Made by a program: the position numbers and the translations under genes. Shown one piece after another: positions 33,915-42,554 of a DNA stretch of 64,000 bases; the first letter of the stretch is position 1, and each line of letters starts with the position of its first letter. This DNA comes from Lachnospiraceae bacterium (GTDB lineage: Bacteria; Bacillota; Clostridia; Lachnospirales; Lachnospiraceae). The notes under the pieces were generated by a model. The model was given only the letters and a program-made list of their open reading frames with translations. It had not been told where the DNA came from and did not search any database. Where the stretch lies: assembly GCA_910575475.1 (NCBI GenBank), contig CAJTGD010000019.1, positions 55,957-119,956 on the forward strand. The letters are read 5' to 3'.

Positions 33915-35081
33915 TCACGCCGTGCCCGGATCCCGCTTTTCACGTCTGGGAGGCTTCGGCCCCATAAACTGATAAAAATAGGTTTTGATCATACCATTGT
34001 AAATCTTCCGATTCTTGTCCGCCTTTCTTCCGAAATACCGTTCAGCTTCCTCATATGCGGTGATCACATATGCGGACCAGTCATACAGCCGTCGAAAGCT
34101 CTCCCCAAATTCCCGGTAGATCTGCGGAAGGGACTCCTGATCCTCAAGCCGTTCCCCATAAGGGGGATTGGTAATGATAAATCCATATTTTTTCGGATGG
34201 CGGAGTTCACTTACCGGACGCTGCTGCAGATGGATCAGATGATCGACCCCCGCATCGCAGGCATTCTGCCTGGCTGCTCTGATCACATCCCCGTCGGCGT
34301 CATAGCCCTGGATATCCGTTTCCACATCCAGGTTCTCCTGCTCTCTGGCTTCGTCTGCTGCCTCGAGCCACAGCTTCCGCGGAATCAGTTCCGACCAGTT
34401 CTCCGCTGTAAATGAACGGTTCAGGCCGGGAGCAATATTGGCCGCTATCATAGCCGCCTCGATGGGAAATGTCCCGCTTCCGCAGAATGGATCCACAAGG
34501 ATCCTGTCTTTTTTCCAGGGTGACAGCAGGATCAGAGACGCTGCCAGAGTTTCCGTAATGGGCGCTTTACTGGAAAGCTGTCGGTATCCTCTCTTATGTA
34601 ATGATACTCCGGACGTATCGATTCCAATCGTTGCGATATCCTTCATGAAAAAAACACGGATCGGATAGGAAGCGCCGTCTTCCGGGAAGCGTTCCTTGTG
34701 ATAACAGGTTTTCATTCGCTCTACCATAGCTTTTTTCATAATAGACTGTATATCGGAAGGGCTGAACAGCGCACTCTTTACAGACGCGGCTTTGGTCACC
34801 CAGAACCGGCCGTTTTCCGGGATATAATTTTCCCATGGAATCCGCTTTGTCTTTTCAAAAAGCTCGTCAAATGTAACTGCCTTAAATTCCCCGGTCTTCA
34901 GCAGGATCCTTTCTGCTGTCCTGAGAAATATGTTGGCCCTGCAGACCGCTTTCATATCCCCCTGAAAAGTCACCCGGCCGTCTTCTACCTTAACGATCTC
35001 ATATCCCAAATCCAGAATCTCCCTTTTCAGCACCGATTCCAGACCAAAATGGCAGGGAGCGATCAATTCTACCCGTTCCAT
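33915..35081 (-). CDS. THUMP-domain class I SAM-dependent RNA methyltransferase
   Basis: A 388-aa 23S rRNA guanine-N2 methyltransferase of the YpsC/RlmL type. An N-terminal ferredoxin-like plus THUMP region (about 1-165) is followed by a UPF0020 Rossmann methyltransferase with LVDPFCGSGTFPIEAAMI as SAM motif I and the catalytic NPPYGERL (N-P-P-Y). ATG 35081 has AAGGAGG upstream; the open frame as far as 35135 has no such site. The 195-base gap on its left (33720-33914) shows no gene and only weak AT-rich dyads. Confidence 0.92.
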   Translation of the reverse strand: MERVELIAPCHFGLESVLKREILDLGYEIVKVEDGRVTFQGDMKAVCRANIFLRTAERILLKTGEFKAVTFDELFEKTKRIPWENYIPENGRFWVTKAASVKSALFSPSDIQSIMKKAMVERMKTCYHKERFPEDGASYPIRVFFMKDIATIGIDTSGVSLHKRGYRQLSSKAPITETLAASLILLSPWKKDRILVDPFCGSGTFPIEAAMIAANIAPGLNRSFTAENWSELIPRKLWLEAADEAREQENLDVETDIQGYDADGDVIRAARQNACDAGVDHLIHLQQRPVSELRHPKKYGFIITNPPYGERLEDQESLPQIYREFGESFRRLYDWSAYVITAYEEAERYFGRKADKNRKIYNGMIKTYFYQFMGPKPPRREKRDPGTA

Positions 35082-35157
35082 GAATACCTCCTTCAAATCC
35101 AATGATCCTGTTCGAAAGCCCGCGGCCTTTACCAAACAATTATATTTATATTACTAT

Positions 35158-35201
35158 AAATCAGGGGCGTAGTAAAGCTGAATTTACTACGCCCCTGATT
35201 T
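35158..35201. terminator. Strong bidirectional terminator
   Basis: A perfect 19-bp inverted repeat (35158-35176 and 35183-35201) with a 6-base loop. It begins 25 bases after the stop of the leftward Asn-rich gene. AAA/TTT ends on both sides suit termination in either direction. Confidence 0.88.
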
Positions 35202-35225
35202 AATACTGTTCTTGTCTCTTATTAA

Positions 35226-35414
35226 CTAGTAGTTGTTCTTCTCGTCATATGCGTTTTTGTTCTGGCTGTTGCTGTGATGACAATTCTTGTTCTGTGCGTT
35301 AGAACTGTTCTTGTTTTGTGCATTCTTGTTAGAAGAGTTCTTGTTGCTCTCATCTGCATAAGATGAATATGAGCTGTTGCTGTTTGAATTTGAGTTGTTA
35401 GTATTCTTTGCCAT
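35226..35414 (-). CDS. Asn/Ser/Lys-rich small protein
   Basis: A 62-aa hydrophilic, low-complexity protein made almost wholly of Asn, Ser, Lys, Gln and Tyr, with repeated NKNSSN/QNKN units. It has no hydrophobic segment and a single Cys next to HH. It is likely a real gene: AGGAGG stands 10 bases before ATG 35414, a strong terminator follows, and a -10-like TATAAT with a palindrome lies upstream. No family is recognised. Such compositions occur in spore-coat and exosporium proteins and in clostridial storage-like peptides, so a spore or surface role is a guess. Confidence 0.7.
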   Translation of the reverse strand: MAKNTNNSNSNSNSSYSSYADESNKNSSNKNAQNKNSSNAQNKNCHHSNSQNKNAYDEKNNY

Positions 35415-35581
35415 GAGTAAATTCCTCCTGAAATTTATTTGGTACAGTCATATTCTCTCTCCATTTTGATTTTTTATGCATCAAATTTCAGCCCATTTTC
35501 GATTTTAGCCCATTTTAAGCCATTTTCTTGTAAAATTTATAAAGAATTTTTCATTTTTGCTTGCATTTTCCAATTTCATAT

Positions 35582-35619
35582 ATTATACTAAGAGTTGTAG
35601 AAAGTATACTTTCTACAAC
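35582..35619 (-). promoter_or_regulatory. Putative promoter with a 26-bp perfect palindrome
   Basis: 35594-35619 is a perfect palindrome (half-site GTTGTAGAAAGTA). Minus-strand TATAAT (35582-35587) follows it, so the palindrome would cover the -35 region of a promoter reading toward the Asn-rich gene about 170 bases on. The -35 hexamer itself is poor. It looks like the operator of a dimeric regulator. Confidence 0.5.
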
Positions 35620-35646
35620 CCCTTATTAATTATTTATACTCCCCTC

Positions 35647-35677
35647 AAAAGACCGATGGCTCCCCCATCGGTCTTTT
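35647..35677. terminator. Intrinsic terminator in an intergenic region
   Basis: A perfect 13-bp stem (35647-35659 and 35665-35677) with a 5-base loop and a T-tract on the plus strand; the minus strand is also T-rich. It is probably for the leftward HAAS gene, which ends at 35821. The rest of 35415-35820 shows no gene apart from this and the palindrome. Confidence 0.8.
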
Positions 35678-35820
35678 ACTTTTTTCAGATCAAATTTAAT
35701 CAAGCCTTTTTCCTCAGCCTTTGCCCGGCACACCGCTTCACAGAGGTAAAATCCTGTATCCCGGTCAGATATGCGGATCCGCTATAGCATGATGCAAAGC
35801 CCCACAACCGATGGCCGGCT

Positions 35821-36288
35821 TCACGATCGCCGGCCTCCGAATATGCGAACCACGATCATCACAATGAGAAGCGGAACAAGTATGGGAGCAAGAAGGCTGA
35901 CTACTCCTCTGACAATGGCAACGACCAGAAGAATGACCATGACCACGAACAGGATTAAAAGAATCCTGTGTACCCAGGTATTCAGAACAAACATATGCAT
36001 TCCTTTACGGTCCTGCTGATAGCCGCGGTTCTCATAAGAAGCAGCGTCTCTGTCGCTTCCCGACTCATGCACGGTCTCCCAGTCAGTCCCGTCACTGGCA
36101 TCCGTGATCGTCTTGGCCAGGATCCAGGGATCACCAAGCATGTCCAATACTTCCTGCTCACTTTTTCCTTTTGCTGTCTCTTCTATAATATATCGTTCAT
36201 AATATTCCATATTCTCCTGCACCGCACTGCTGTTCAGATTGCCCTGCAGCGCTTTTCTCAGCTGCGCAAGAAATTCACTCTTCGTCAT
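35821..36288 (-). CDS. HAAS/DUF1700 domain membrane protein
   Basis: A 155-aa protein. The N-terminal helical HAAS domain (about 1-65) includes MTKSEFLAQLRKAL, the ENMEYYERYIIEE segment and GDPWILAKTI. It is followed by a polar linker and two adjacent TM helices (about 103-145), ending in basic residues. DUF1700 proteins usually sit beside a PadR regulator; none is next to this one. GAGGAGG precedes ATG 36288. Confidence 0.88.
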   Translation of the reverse strand: MTKSEFLAQLRKALQGNLNSSAVQENMEYYERYIIEETAKGKSEQEVLDMLGDPWILAKTITDASDGTDWETVHESGSDRDAASYENRGYQQDRKGMHMFVLNTWVHRILLILFVVMVILLVVAIVRGVVSLLAPILVPLLIVMIVVRIFGGRRS

Positions 36289-36791
36289 ATTATTCCCTCC
36301 TCAGTTATGAAGCCTGAAATCCTTCCAGAGCTTCCGCTCATATCCCACTGTCTGGAAATCATGTCACCAGAAAAAACTTCGCTTTTAGGATAGCACAATC
36401 TTCCACACTTTCCAAGTGCCTTCCGCATAAATTTTTCCTGCCTTTTCTTACATTTTTCTAAATCGCCTGCCTCTTATCATGAAAAAAATCCAGTTCACAG
36501 ATTGTTCATTTATCATTTAAAAAACCTTCATTTTATCATCACGTTTTCTTCATTTCTCATGGATATACTAAAAACATCAAATGAAGAATGCATTTGATAC
36601 TAAGAGCAGACGTCAGAAGATTACTTGAATAAACTTTTTCATAATACATGCCGGGGATTGAGAGATCAGTCACCCGGCATCCTCCCTTTATAGGGCATAT
36701 CAAACAGCATGAACGGCGCACCTCCTGAATTTTTTCAATTGGGAAAATAGCAGAATATTTCTATAGAAAAAAGGCCGCCGCTAAGACAGCC
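36289..36791. other. Intergenic region without a recognisable gene
   Basis: 500 AT-rich bases. A hairpin with arms ATGCCGGG (36648-36655) and CCCGGCAT (36673-36680) stands out and could belong to a small RNA, but no promoter or T-run settles this. Confidence 0.5.
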
Positions 36792-36793
36792 TT
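36771..36793 (-). terminator. Weak terminator of the alarmone synthetase gene
   Basis: AAGGC (36771-36775) pairs with GCCTT (36789-36793), overlapping the stop codon. On the minus strand a run of six T follows. Confidence 0.55.
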
Positions 36794-37448
36794 ATATATC
36801 ATCCAGACATGCCTGGATCGCCTCATTCAGAGAAAGCATCTTGTCATCCAGCTCCGCAACCATCTGCGCGCACTCCCGAAGATCCCTGCTGATATACTCC
36901 GGTGCGTTTCCTTCGAATTTGTAGTAGATTTTATGCTCAAGACTTGCCCAGAAATCCATTGCTATTGTTCTGATCTGAATCTCGACCTTGGTATCCACAA
37001 CACTGTCAGACAAGAAAATCGGAACGGACACAAGCATGTGATAACTCTTATATCCGCTTTCCTTCGGATTCTTGATATAGTCCTTGATCGACAGTACCTT
37101 CAGATCACTCTGATTTCCGATCATCTCGGCCAGCTGGTATATATCCGAGGTGAAAGAACAGATCAGACGGACTCCCGCGATATCGTTGATATATTTTACC
37201 ATATTTACGATAGAAGTCTCCCGGCCGTAACGCTTCAGCTTCTTTACAATGCTCTCCGGTGTTTTGATTCTTGTTTTAATATGCTCGATCGGATTGTATT
37301 TATGTACGTGCTGAAATTCATCGTTTAATATCTCAAGCTTGGTCCCGACTTCCTTCAGGGCTGCATTATACAGAAAAATCACTGTCTTCCAACTGTCTAC
37401 GTCCTCATAATTCCTGATTGCATCCTGCATCTGTTGTTCTCCCCTCAA
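36792..37448 (-). CDS. Small alarmone synthetase (RelA/SpoT-domain GTP pyrophosphokinase)
   Basis: A 218-aa single-domain (p)ppGpp synthetase of the RelP/RelQ kind, without hydrolase, TGS or ACT domains. It makes ppGpp or pppGpp from ATP and GDP/GTP. Signatures include RIKTPESIVKKLKR, DIAGVRLIC, KESGYKSYH and the long EIQIRTIAMDFWASLEHKI. The start is TTG at 37448, seven bases after AAGGAGGTGATC, which is a full anti-16S match; ATG 37430, six codons on, is a weaker option. Apparently monocistronic. Confidence 0.92.
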   Translation of the reverse strand: MRGEQQMQDAIRNYEDVDSWKTVIFLYNAALKEVGTKLEILNDEFQHVHKYNPIEHIKTRIKTPESIVKKLKRYGRETSIVNMVKYINDIAGVRLICSFTSDIYQLAEMIGNQSDLKVLSIKDYIKNPKESGYKSYHMLVSVPIFLSDSVVDTKVEIQIRTIAMDFWASLEHKIYYKFEGNAPEYISRDLRECAQMVAELDDKMLSLNEAIQACLDDI

Positions 37449-37635
37449 TTGATCACCTCCTTGCCTTATGTAGTCATCCTGACCTTGTACGGCCAATCTA
37501 TTTTTTACAGTCTTAAATATTATCATATCACGTACAGACTATCTATTCAACCGTATTCTCCATTTATTCAAAATACATGCATATTTATGTATACTGATCA
37601 TTATAATGAACACCCGCCGCAGTTTTCATCCACAT

Positions 37636-37693
37636 AAAAATCACCGGACAGCTTTGTGACATATGATCTGCACAAAAATATCCGGTGATTTTT
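37636..37693. terminator. Bidirectional terminator of the PTS IIC gene
   Basis: A 13-bp perfect stem (AAAAATCACCGGA, 37636-37648; complement 37681-37693) has a 32-base loop and T-runs on both strands. Confidence 0.85.
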
Positions 37694-37739
37694 GATAAAA
37701 TAAACTTTATAAAACTGCCGGGGCTGCTATTCCGTACAC

Positions 37740-38798
37740 TTACAGATCCAGACTCATGTCTCCATAGCGGATCCAGTTCTTCTTGCGCATAAATTCCGAG
37801 AATACCCATGTCAGTACTGCCGGAAGAAGAATCTGGATCACCAGGATTTTCACCAGGACAACGGTTGCTGATTCTGTCTGGGTCATGACCTGCCATGTCA
37901 TGATCTGCCCTACCAGGCCGGCAGTCCCCATACCGGAACCTGTGGCATTGCTTGTCATATGCAGCAGCATGGTCCCTACCGGCCCCAGAATTGCACTGGA
38001 AAGGATTGCCGGAAGCCAGATCAGGGGTCTCCGAACGATATTGGGAACCTGCAGCATGGAAGTTCCGATTCCCTGGGCGAGCAGCCCTCCGAATTTATTT
38101 TCCCGAAAGCTTGCCACAGCAAAACCCACCATATTGCAGCAGCATCCGATCGTGGCCGCTCCGGCCGCAAGCCCGGACAGGTTCAGGATGATCCCCAGTG
38201 CCGCCGAACTGATCGGAAGTGTCAGGATCATTCCCATCAGGACAGAAACCACGATTCCCATGAGGAACGGCTGCTGTTCTGTCCCCCAGTTGATCAGAGA
38301 TCCCAGCCATGTCATAAACTTTGATATGGGCGGACCCACGAAAATTCCCACCAGAGTTCCCACGCCGATGCATCCCAAAGGCGTCAGGATGATGTCTAGC
38401 TTCGTCTTCCCGCTGATCAGTATCCCGATCTCGATCGCAATATAGGCTGCCACGAATGCCCCAAGCGGCTCCCCGGGCCCTGCAAATACCATAGCTCCGC
38501 CGTCCTGCATGACCTCTCCTGCAAGCAGCTTGCCGGCAAAGGCGCCGATCATTCCCACCGTAGCGGCTGACACGACCACCAGCTGATCCGCCTGGAATTT
38601 TCTTGCAACCCCCACTCCGATTCCGGCTCCTGTCATAGCAGCTGCCATCTTCCCGGCCAGATAGATCAGATTGCCCGTGTCTCCTCCTACAAACAGACCG
38701 ATCTGCTGAATGATCGTCCCGATGATCAATGTGGCGAAGAGCCCTTGTGCCATACCGCCAAGTCCGTCTACAAAAATTCTGTCCAATATACTTTTCAT
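37740..38798 (-). CDS. PTS-type sugar transporter IIC protein (PTS_EIIC_2)
   Basis: A 352-aa membrane protein with about 8-10 TM helices, rich in Gly and Ala (GDTGNLIYLAGKMAAAMTG near residue 40; LPISSAALGIILNLSGLAAG near 200). It fits the orphan PTS_EIIC_2 family. No IIA or IIB gene is nearby, so it may work with components elsewhere or not be a classical PTS permease at all. GGGGGAAG precedes ATG 38798; single-gene unit with its own terminator. Confidence 0.8.
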   Translation of the reverse strand: MKSILDRIFVDGLGGMAQGLFATLIIGTIIQQIGLFVGGDTGNLIYLAGKMAAAMTGAGIGVGVARKFQADQLVVVSAATVGMIGAFAGKLLAGEVMQDGGAMVFAGPGEPLGAFVAAYIAIEIGILISGKTKLDIILTPLGCIGVGTLVGIFVGPPISKFMTWLGSLINWGTEQQPFLMGIVVSVLMGMILTLPISSAALGIILNLSGLAAGAATIGCCCNMVGFAVASFRENKFGGLLAQGIGTSMLQVPNIVRRPLIWLPAILSSAILGPVGTMLLHMTSNATGSGMGTAGLVGQIMTWQVMTQTESATVVLVKILVIQILLPAVLTWVFSEFMRKKNWIRYGDMSLDL

Positions 38799-38994
38799 TT
38801 TTCTTCCCCCATTCCCCGTATCTTTCTTTCACAGGTTACTTTTCATCTTTATGCCAGATTGAATTTTGCATTGTAAAATAGCATATCACGATTTTTATTT
38901 TTTGTCATCAGATTTCCGCTCTTTTATTTTTGTGTTTCTAATGATATACTGAATCTGGCATTTGCTTACAGAAATAAAAAGGAGAGTTTTCGAT

Positions 38995-39258
38995 ATGTTC
39001 CGTTTATGGGGAAAAGAATGGAAGGATAACCGCATGGTCCGCGACACGGTGATCTGCGATGAAAGCGATGACACACGTACACATAAGATATTCAACGCAC
39101 TGGATGCCATCTGCTATGAATTTGACTTGAGCAAGCCCATCTGGCTGGATGCAACGGTCGCGGAATTCAAGCGTCACAGCAAAGCGCGGTTTTATCAGGA
39201 TAATTTTGTCGATTCTATTGATTTTGACTATCTTGAAATCCAGGTGATCGAAGAATAG
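38995..39258 (+). CDS. Small conserved-looking protein of unknown function
   Basis: An 87-aa soluble protein beginning MFRLWGKEWKDNRMV and ending in an acidic IEVIEE-like tail. It is rich in Asp, Lys and aromatic residues, with no TM helix and no known motif. Support for it being a gene: AAAGGAGAG eleven bases before ATG 38995, a TATACT-like -10 near 38945 and a hairpin after the stop. It sits between two leftward genes on the opposite strand. Family not identified. Confidence 0.75.
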   Translation: MFRLWGKEWKDNRMVRDTVICDESDDTRTHKIFNALDAICYEFDLSKPIWLDATVAEFKRHSKARFYQDNFVDSIDFDYLEIQVIEE

Positions 39259-39315
39259 CTATGTGAAGATCATGCAGGCAGAAATCATCTGCACGCTGAC
39301 TACCGCGATGACAGA

Positions 39316-39342
39316 GACAGCGGCCGTTCCGGTTCCGCTGTC
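39316..39342 (+). terminator. Terminator of the small plus-strand gene
   Basis: GACAGCGG (39316-39323) pairs with CCGCTGTC (39335-39342), followed by a T-rich stretch. Confidence 0.6.
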
Positions 39343-39377
39343 CCTTTGCTTTTCATTTATGTCTTTCGATTCTCGTC

Positions 39378-40781
39378 TTATTCATTTCGGATCGCCGCCA
39401 GCGGGCTCAGACGCATGGCGCGCAGTGCCGGAAAATAACCGGCTACCATACCCACCAGCACGGCAAATCCCATGGACGCGGCCACCAGCCACACCGGTAT
39501 GTAGGATATATCACTGTCCAGTCCCATGGCCCCGCCGTGGGCTGTGACTACATTGATCGCAAAGGACAGCGCAAAGCTTAAGATATTGCCCGCCACGCCT
39601 CCGATAAACCCGATAAATGCGGCTTCCAGCAGAAACATCTGCTTGATATTGCGCAGACTGCAACCCAGCACCTTGATGACTCCGATCTCCTTTGTCCTCT
39701 CATAGATAGACATCATCATCGTATTGGCAATTCCGATAGCCGCTACAAACAGCGATACAGCGCCGATTCCGCCCAGCACCGCCTCGATCATGGCAAACTC
39801 CTGCTGTGCGCTTTTCAGGTATTCCGCATTGGTGCTGGTCCTGTAGCCCATCTCCTGGATGGCCGCAGCCAGGTCTTCTACATGATCGATATCATCCGCC
39901 TGCACCATGGCATTGGTATATGCAAAAAACTTATAAGGCTTTCCCGTCTGGGTTTTGGGCTGTCCGGGTATGGCCCTTCCCCTGTATTCCTTCTGCAGGA
40001 AGCTTTTTAGTGTCCAGATATCACAGTATACTTCATAAGAGCCGTTATGGTAGGTCTCAATTCCCCCAGACATCATTCCGCTGGCCTGTACCACATACTT
40101 TTTCGGTGCCTTCACCGGCGCGGTATTCCCTTCCGAACCAAATCCCCCGGAATTACCGCCCGACTGTGCATTATAATAATCGTCCGAGCTCAGGATCAGG
40201 AATACGGGATCCTTCATAAAGTCGATGTCCGGAAGCTGCTGTGTCTCCCAGTATCCCCTGTTGGAGCCTTTTTCATAAAAATCCATGGGAACCATATTTC
40301 CGATGATCAGCTCCAGGCTTGCGGAATTGGTCTCCGGCAGCCGGCTGCCTTCCACAAGCTCCATATGCTGCCTCTCCAGTTCCTCCGGTGTCATGCCTAC
40401 CAGCTGGATATCGCCATAATAATTGCCGCTCAGAACCGTGGATCTCATCGTAAGAGACGGAGTGGCGCTTTTCACATGCTCAAGCTGTTCTATCTCAGTA
40501 ATGGTATCGTCAGTGACATATTTTGTCGCTTCACCTTCTTCGGATCCATACGACATATAATACATGCTTCCGCCCACATCCTGCCCGGTCACCGTAATGG
40601 CCGTCATGCCTCCGGCCTGCTCGATCTGCCTGTACATGGACTGCTGCATCCCAAGCCCCAGGGAGATCATAACTACGATCGATGCCGTGCCGATCACCAC
40701 GCCCAGGATCGTAAGGAAGGTCCTGAGTTTTCTTTTTTTGAGGTTTCCGCTACTCATCCTCAGTAAATCGATCCACCTCAT
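39378..40781 (-). CDS. MacB/FtsX-type ABC transporter permease
   Basis: A 467-aa permease with one N-terminal TM (about 20-42), a large extracytoplasmic MacB_PCD domain (about 45-330) and three C-terminal TM helices of the FtsX domain (IANTMMMSIYERTKEIGVIKVLG coupling segment, then IGFIGGVAGNILS). Such permeases move no ion or sugar; they drive extrusion of peptides or lipoproteins or work mechanically on the envelope. Its start lies inside the end of the upstream surface-protein gene (32-base overlap) with GAGGAGG, so the two are coupled. Confidence 0.92.
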   Translation of the reverse strand: MRWIDLLRMSSGNLKKRKLRTFLTILGVVIGTASIVVMISLGLGMQQSMYRQIEQAGGMTAITVTGQDVGGSMYYMSYGSEEGEATKYVTDDTITEIEQLEHVKSATPSLTMRSTVLSGNYYGDIQLVGMTPEELERQHMELVEGSRLPETNSASLELIIGNMVPMDFYEKGSNRGYWETQQLPDIDFMKDPVFLILSSDDYYNAQSGGNSGGFGSEGNTAPVKAPKKYVVQASGMMSGGIETYHNGSYEVYCDIWTLKSFLQKEYRGRAIPGQPKTQTGKPYKFFAYTNAMVQADDIDHVEDLAAAIQEMGYRTSTNAEYLKSAQQEFAMIEAVLGGIGAVSLFVAAIGIANTMMMSIYERTKEIGVIKVLGCSLRNIKQMFLLEAAFIGFIGGVAGNILSFALSFAINVVTAHGGAMGLDSDISYIPVWLVAASMGFAVLVGMVAGYFPALRAMRLSPLAAIRNE

Positions 40782-42369
40782 TCGCTAAATCCTCCTCTTC
40801 TGCCTGTGCCCGTTTTTTCTTTCTTCTGCGGGTCAGAACTACGGCCAGCACGATCACCAGTACAACTGCCGCTGCGATCACAGCAGGTATCACCGGAAAT
40901 CCCTTCGCTTCCTCCGGCATCTCCCCCATCATCTCCATGTCTCCCATATCCATTTCCATGGGCGCCGTCACCTGGAGTTCAAATTCTTCCTCTCTGGAGG
41001 ATGGATTCCCCGATTCATCTTCATAAGTTACGATCATTTTGCATTTTGTCCCGGGCATGATCTCTGACTCTCCGGTCAGCATCCCATCAATGTTCCCCGT
41101 CGCGCCGGAATCCAGATTGCCTACGAACACTTCCTTGGCGCTGATACCGTCGCCCATGAATTTCGCCTTTACATTGTAGAGCTTTACCCGGCCGGTATTG
41201 TACAGGCTGCACATCAGATTTGCCTCCTGCCCCACCTCAATGCTTGGAGGCGACAACTCGATCTCGCTGAATTCAAACCTGGCTGCCTGGTAAATGGGGA
41301 TTGCAAGGCTGGAGCTCCCCTCATACTGGGATGCATTGGAATCCTCATAGAGCATGGACATATTGATGCTGTAAGGCTTCTGCACCAGATCCGCCCTGGC
41401 ATTCAGGTCAATGGCAACATCCCTCGTCTCCCCTGCCGGGATCTGATCCAGATAAATAGAGCTGGCCCCGGAGGAAGGCAGAAACGCCGGCGCCTCCGCA
41501 GCCGCCTCCGTACCTGCGGATGGAGCCTGGAAGTCAAACAGCATGTTGGAAACTGCCGTTGTTGTGGATGTATTTTTCACATGAACGATCAGGCGGAAAT
41601 TGCTTCCTGCGTTCACAGCTCCCGGCTCTGTGTTGAATCCAGTCACAATGACACGCGGAACCCCTTTCTTTTCATCAGAACCGCCTCCGCCTACCGCAGA
41701 CATATCGCCATTGAAAACACCGCCTGCATCCAGCCCCGGATCCGGCTGTTGGCCTTCGCCCGGCTGAGCAGATATGCCGTTGTCCGGACACTGAGAGTCT
41801 CCCGGATCTTTTTCTGCTGTTTTCACTTCAATATATCTGTCGCACTCAGATTTCTCTTTTCCTTCCTCATAAGAAATGTGGAATACCAGTTTAAAGGTTT
41901 TTGTCTCCACATCCTCACGCACATGCAGATTTTTCCATGTAGCCTCTGCATATTTTTCTGCCTTGATCTCATCCAGAAAATACCCGTGTCTGATACCATC
42001 CATCTCAAACGGCCAGTCCGCAGTATCCTCAATGACCGGAACGATCTTCACATTCTGCAGGTCAGAGTCCCCCGTATTGACCACGCGCACGGTCAGCTTC
42101 TCTATGTTCTGTCCTGCCTGATATTGAGGGATTGACTGCCCGTTTCCTACAAAAATCTCAAATATGGACTCCGTTCCCTCCTGACCAGAAGCCTCTTTGC
42201 TTGTCTGCTCACCGGCAGAATTTCCTGCTGGCATGCCAGCCACGGCTCCAAAAAGCAGAGACTTTTCAGCAGTCACATAATTTCCTGCATGAGCGCTCAT
42301 TTCCGGTATGCATGCAGCTGCCAATGTAAGACTCAGAATAATCCCCGCCCAGTTTTTCCATCGCTTCAT
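40750..42369 (-). CDS. COG1361/NEW3-like secreted, membrane-anchored protein
   Basis: A 539-aa protein with a signal peptide (about 1-28, ending MSAHAG). Repeated Ig-like or CARDB/NEW3 beta-sandwich segments follow: NTGDSDLQNVKIVP, the NTSTTTAVSNMLF region and NTGRVKLYNVKAKF, each a characteristic 'tail' of such repeats. A C-terminal TM helix (about 490-512) ends in an RRRKKKR stop-transfer and an acidic cytoplasmic tail. Encoded between the ATPase and the permease, it probably forms the extracellular adaptor of the ABC system. Confidence 0.82.
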   Translation of the reverse strand: MKRWKNWAGIILSLTLAAACIPEMSAHAGNYVTAEKSLLFGAVAGMPAGNSAGEQTSKEASGQEGTESIFEIFVGNGQSIPQYQAGQNIEKLTVRVVNTGDSDLQNVKIVPVIEDTADWPFEMDGIRHGYFLDEIKAEKYAEATWKNLHVREDVETKTFKLVFHISYEEGKEKSECDRYIEVKTAEKDPGDSQCPDNGISAQPGEGQQPDPGLDAGGVFNGDMSAVGGGGSDEKKGVPRVIVTGFNTEPGAVNAGSNFRLIVHVKNTSTTTAVSNMLFDFQAPSAGTEAAAEAPAFLPSSGASSIYLDQIPAGETRDVAIDLNARADLVQKPYSINMSMLYEDSNASQYEGSSSLAIPIYQAARFEFSEIELSPPSIEVGQEANLMCSLYNTGRVKLYNVKAKFMGDGISAKEVFVGNLDSGATGNIDGMLTGESEIMPGTKCKMIVTYEDESGNPSSREEEFELQVTAPMEMDMGDMEMMGEMPEEAKGFPVIPAVIAAAVVLVIVLAVVLTRRRKKKRAQAEEEDLANEVDRFTEDE

Positions 42370-42412
42370 GAATCTTCTTCCTCACTTTCCTTTAGTCCTG
42401 TGTTCGTAGTTT

Positions 42413-42522
42413 TATACTGCGCGCCAGATAAATCTGCCGCACAGTATAATATGATGCGCACAGCCGCATAAGGAAACATGCCGCTTCGCGGCTGCGGCTG
42501 GCGCGATACTCACGGCAGATTT
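42413..42522 (-). other. Structured intercistronic region with interlocking inverted repeats
   Basis: Between the ATPase stop and the surface-protein start lie TATACTG/CAGTATA (42413-42419, 42442-42448), GCGCCAG/CTGGCGC (42421-42427, 42498-42504) and AAATCTGCCG/CGGCAGATTT (42430-42439, 42513-42522), plus a CCGCTTCGCGG mini-hairpin. The last two pairs cross each other, so they form a pseudoknot or alternative folds. No known riboswitch is recognised. Confidence 0.55.
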
Positions 42523-42554
42523 CATCGGCCGTAATTATATTTTATAACGTGTAT

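Noticed and set aside
35557..35787. 76-codon plus-strand open frame across the palindrome and terminator
   Set aside because: It runs through a palindrome and a terminator hairpin and has no ribosome-binding site.
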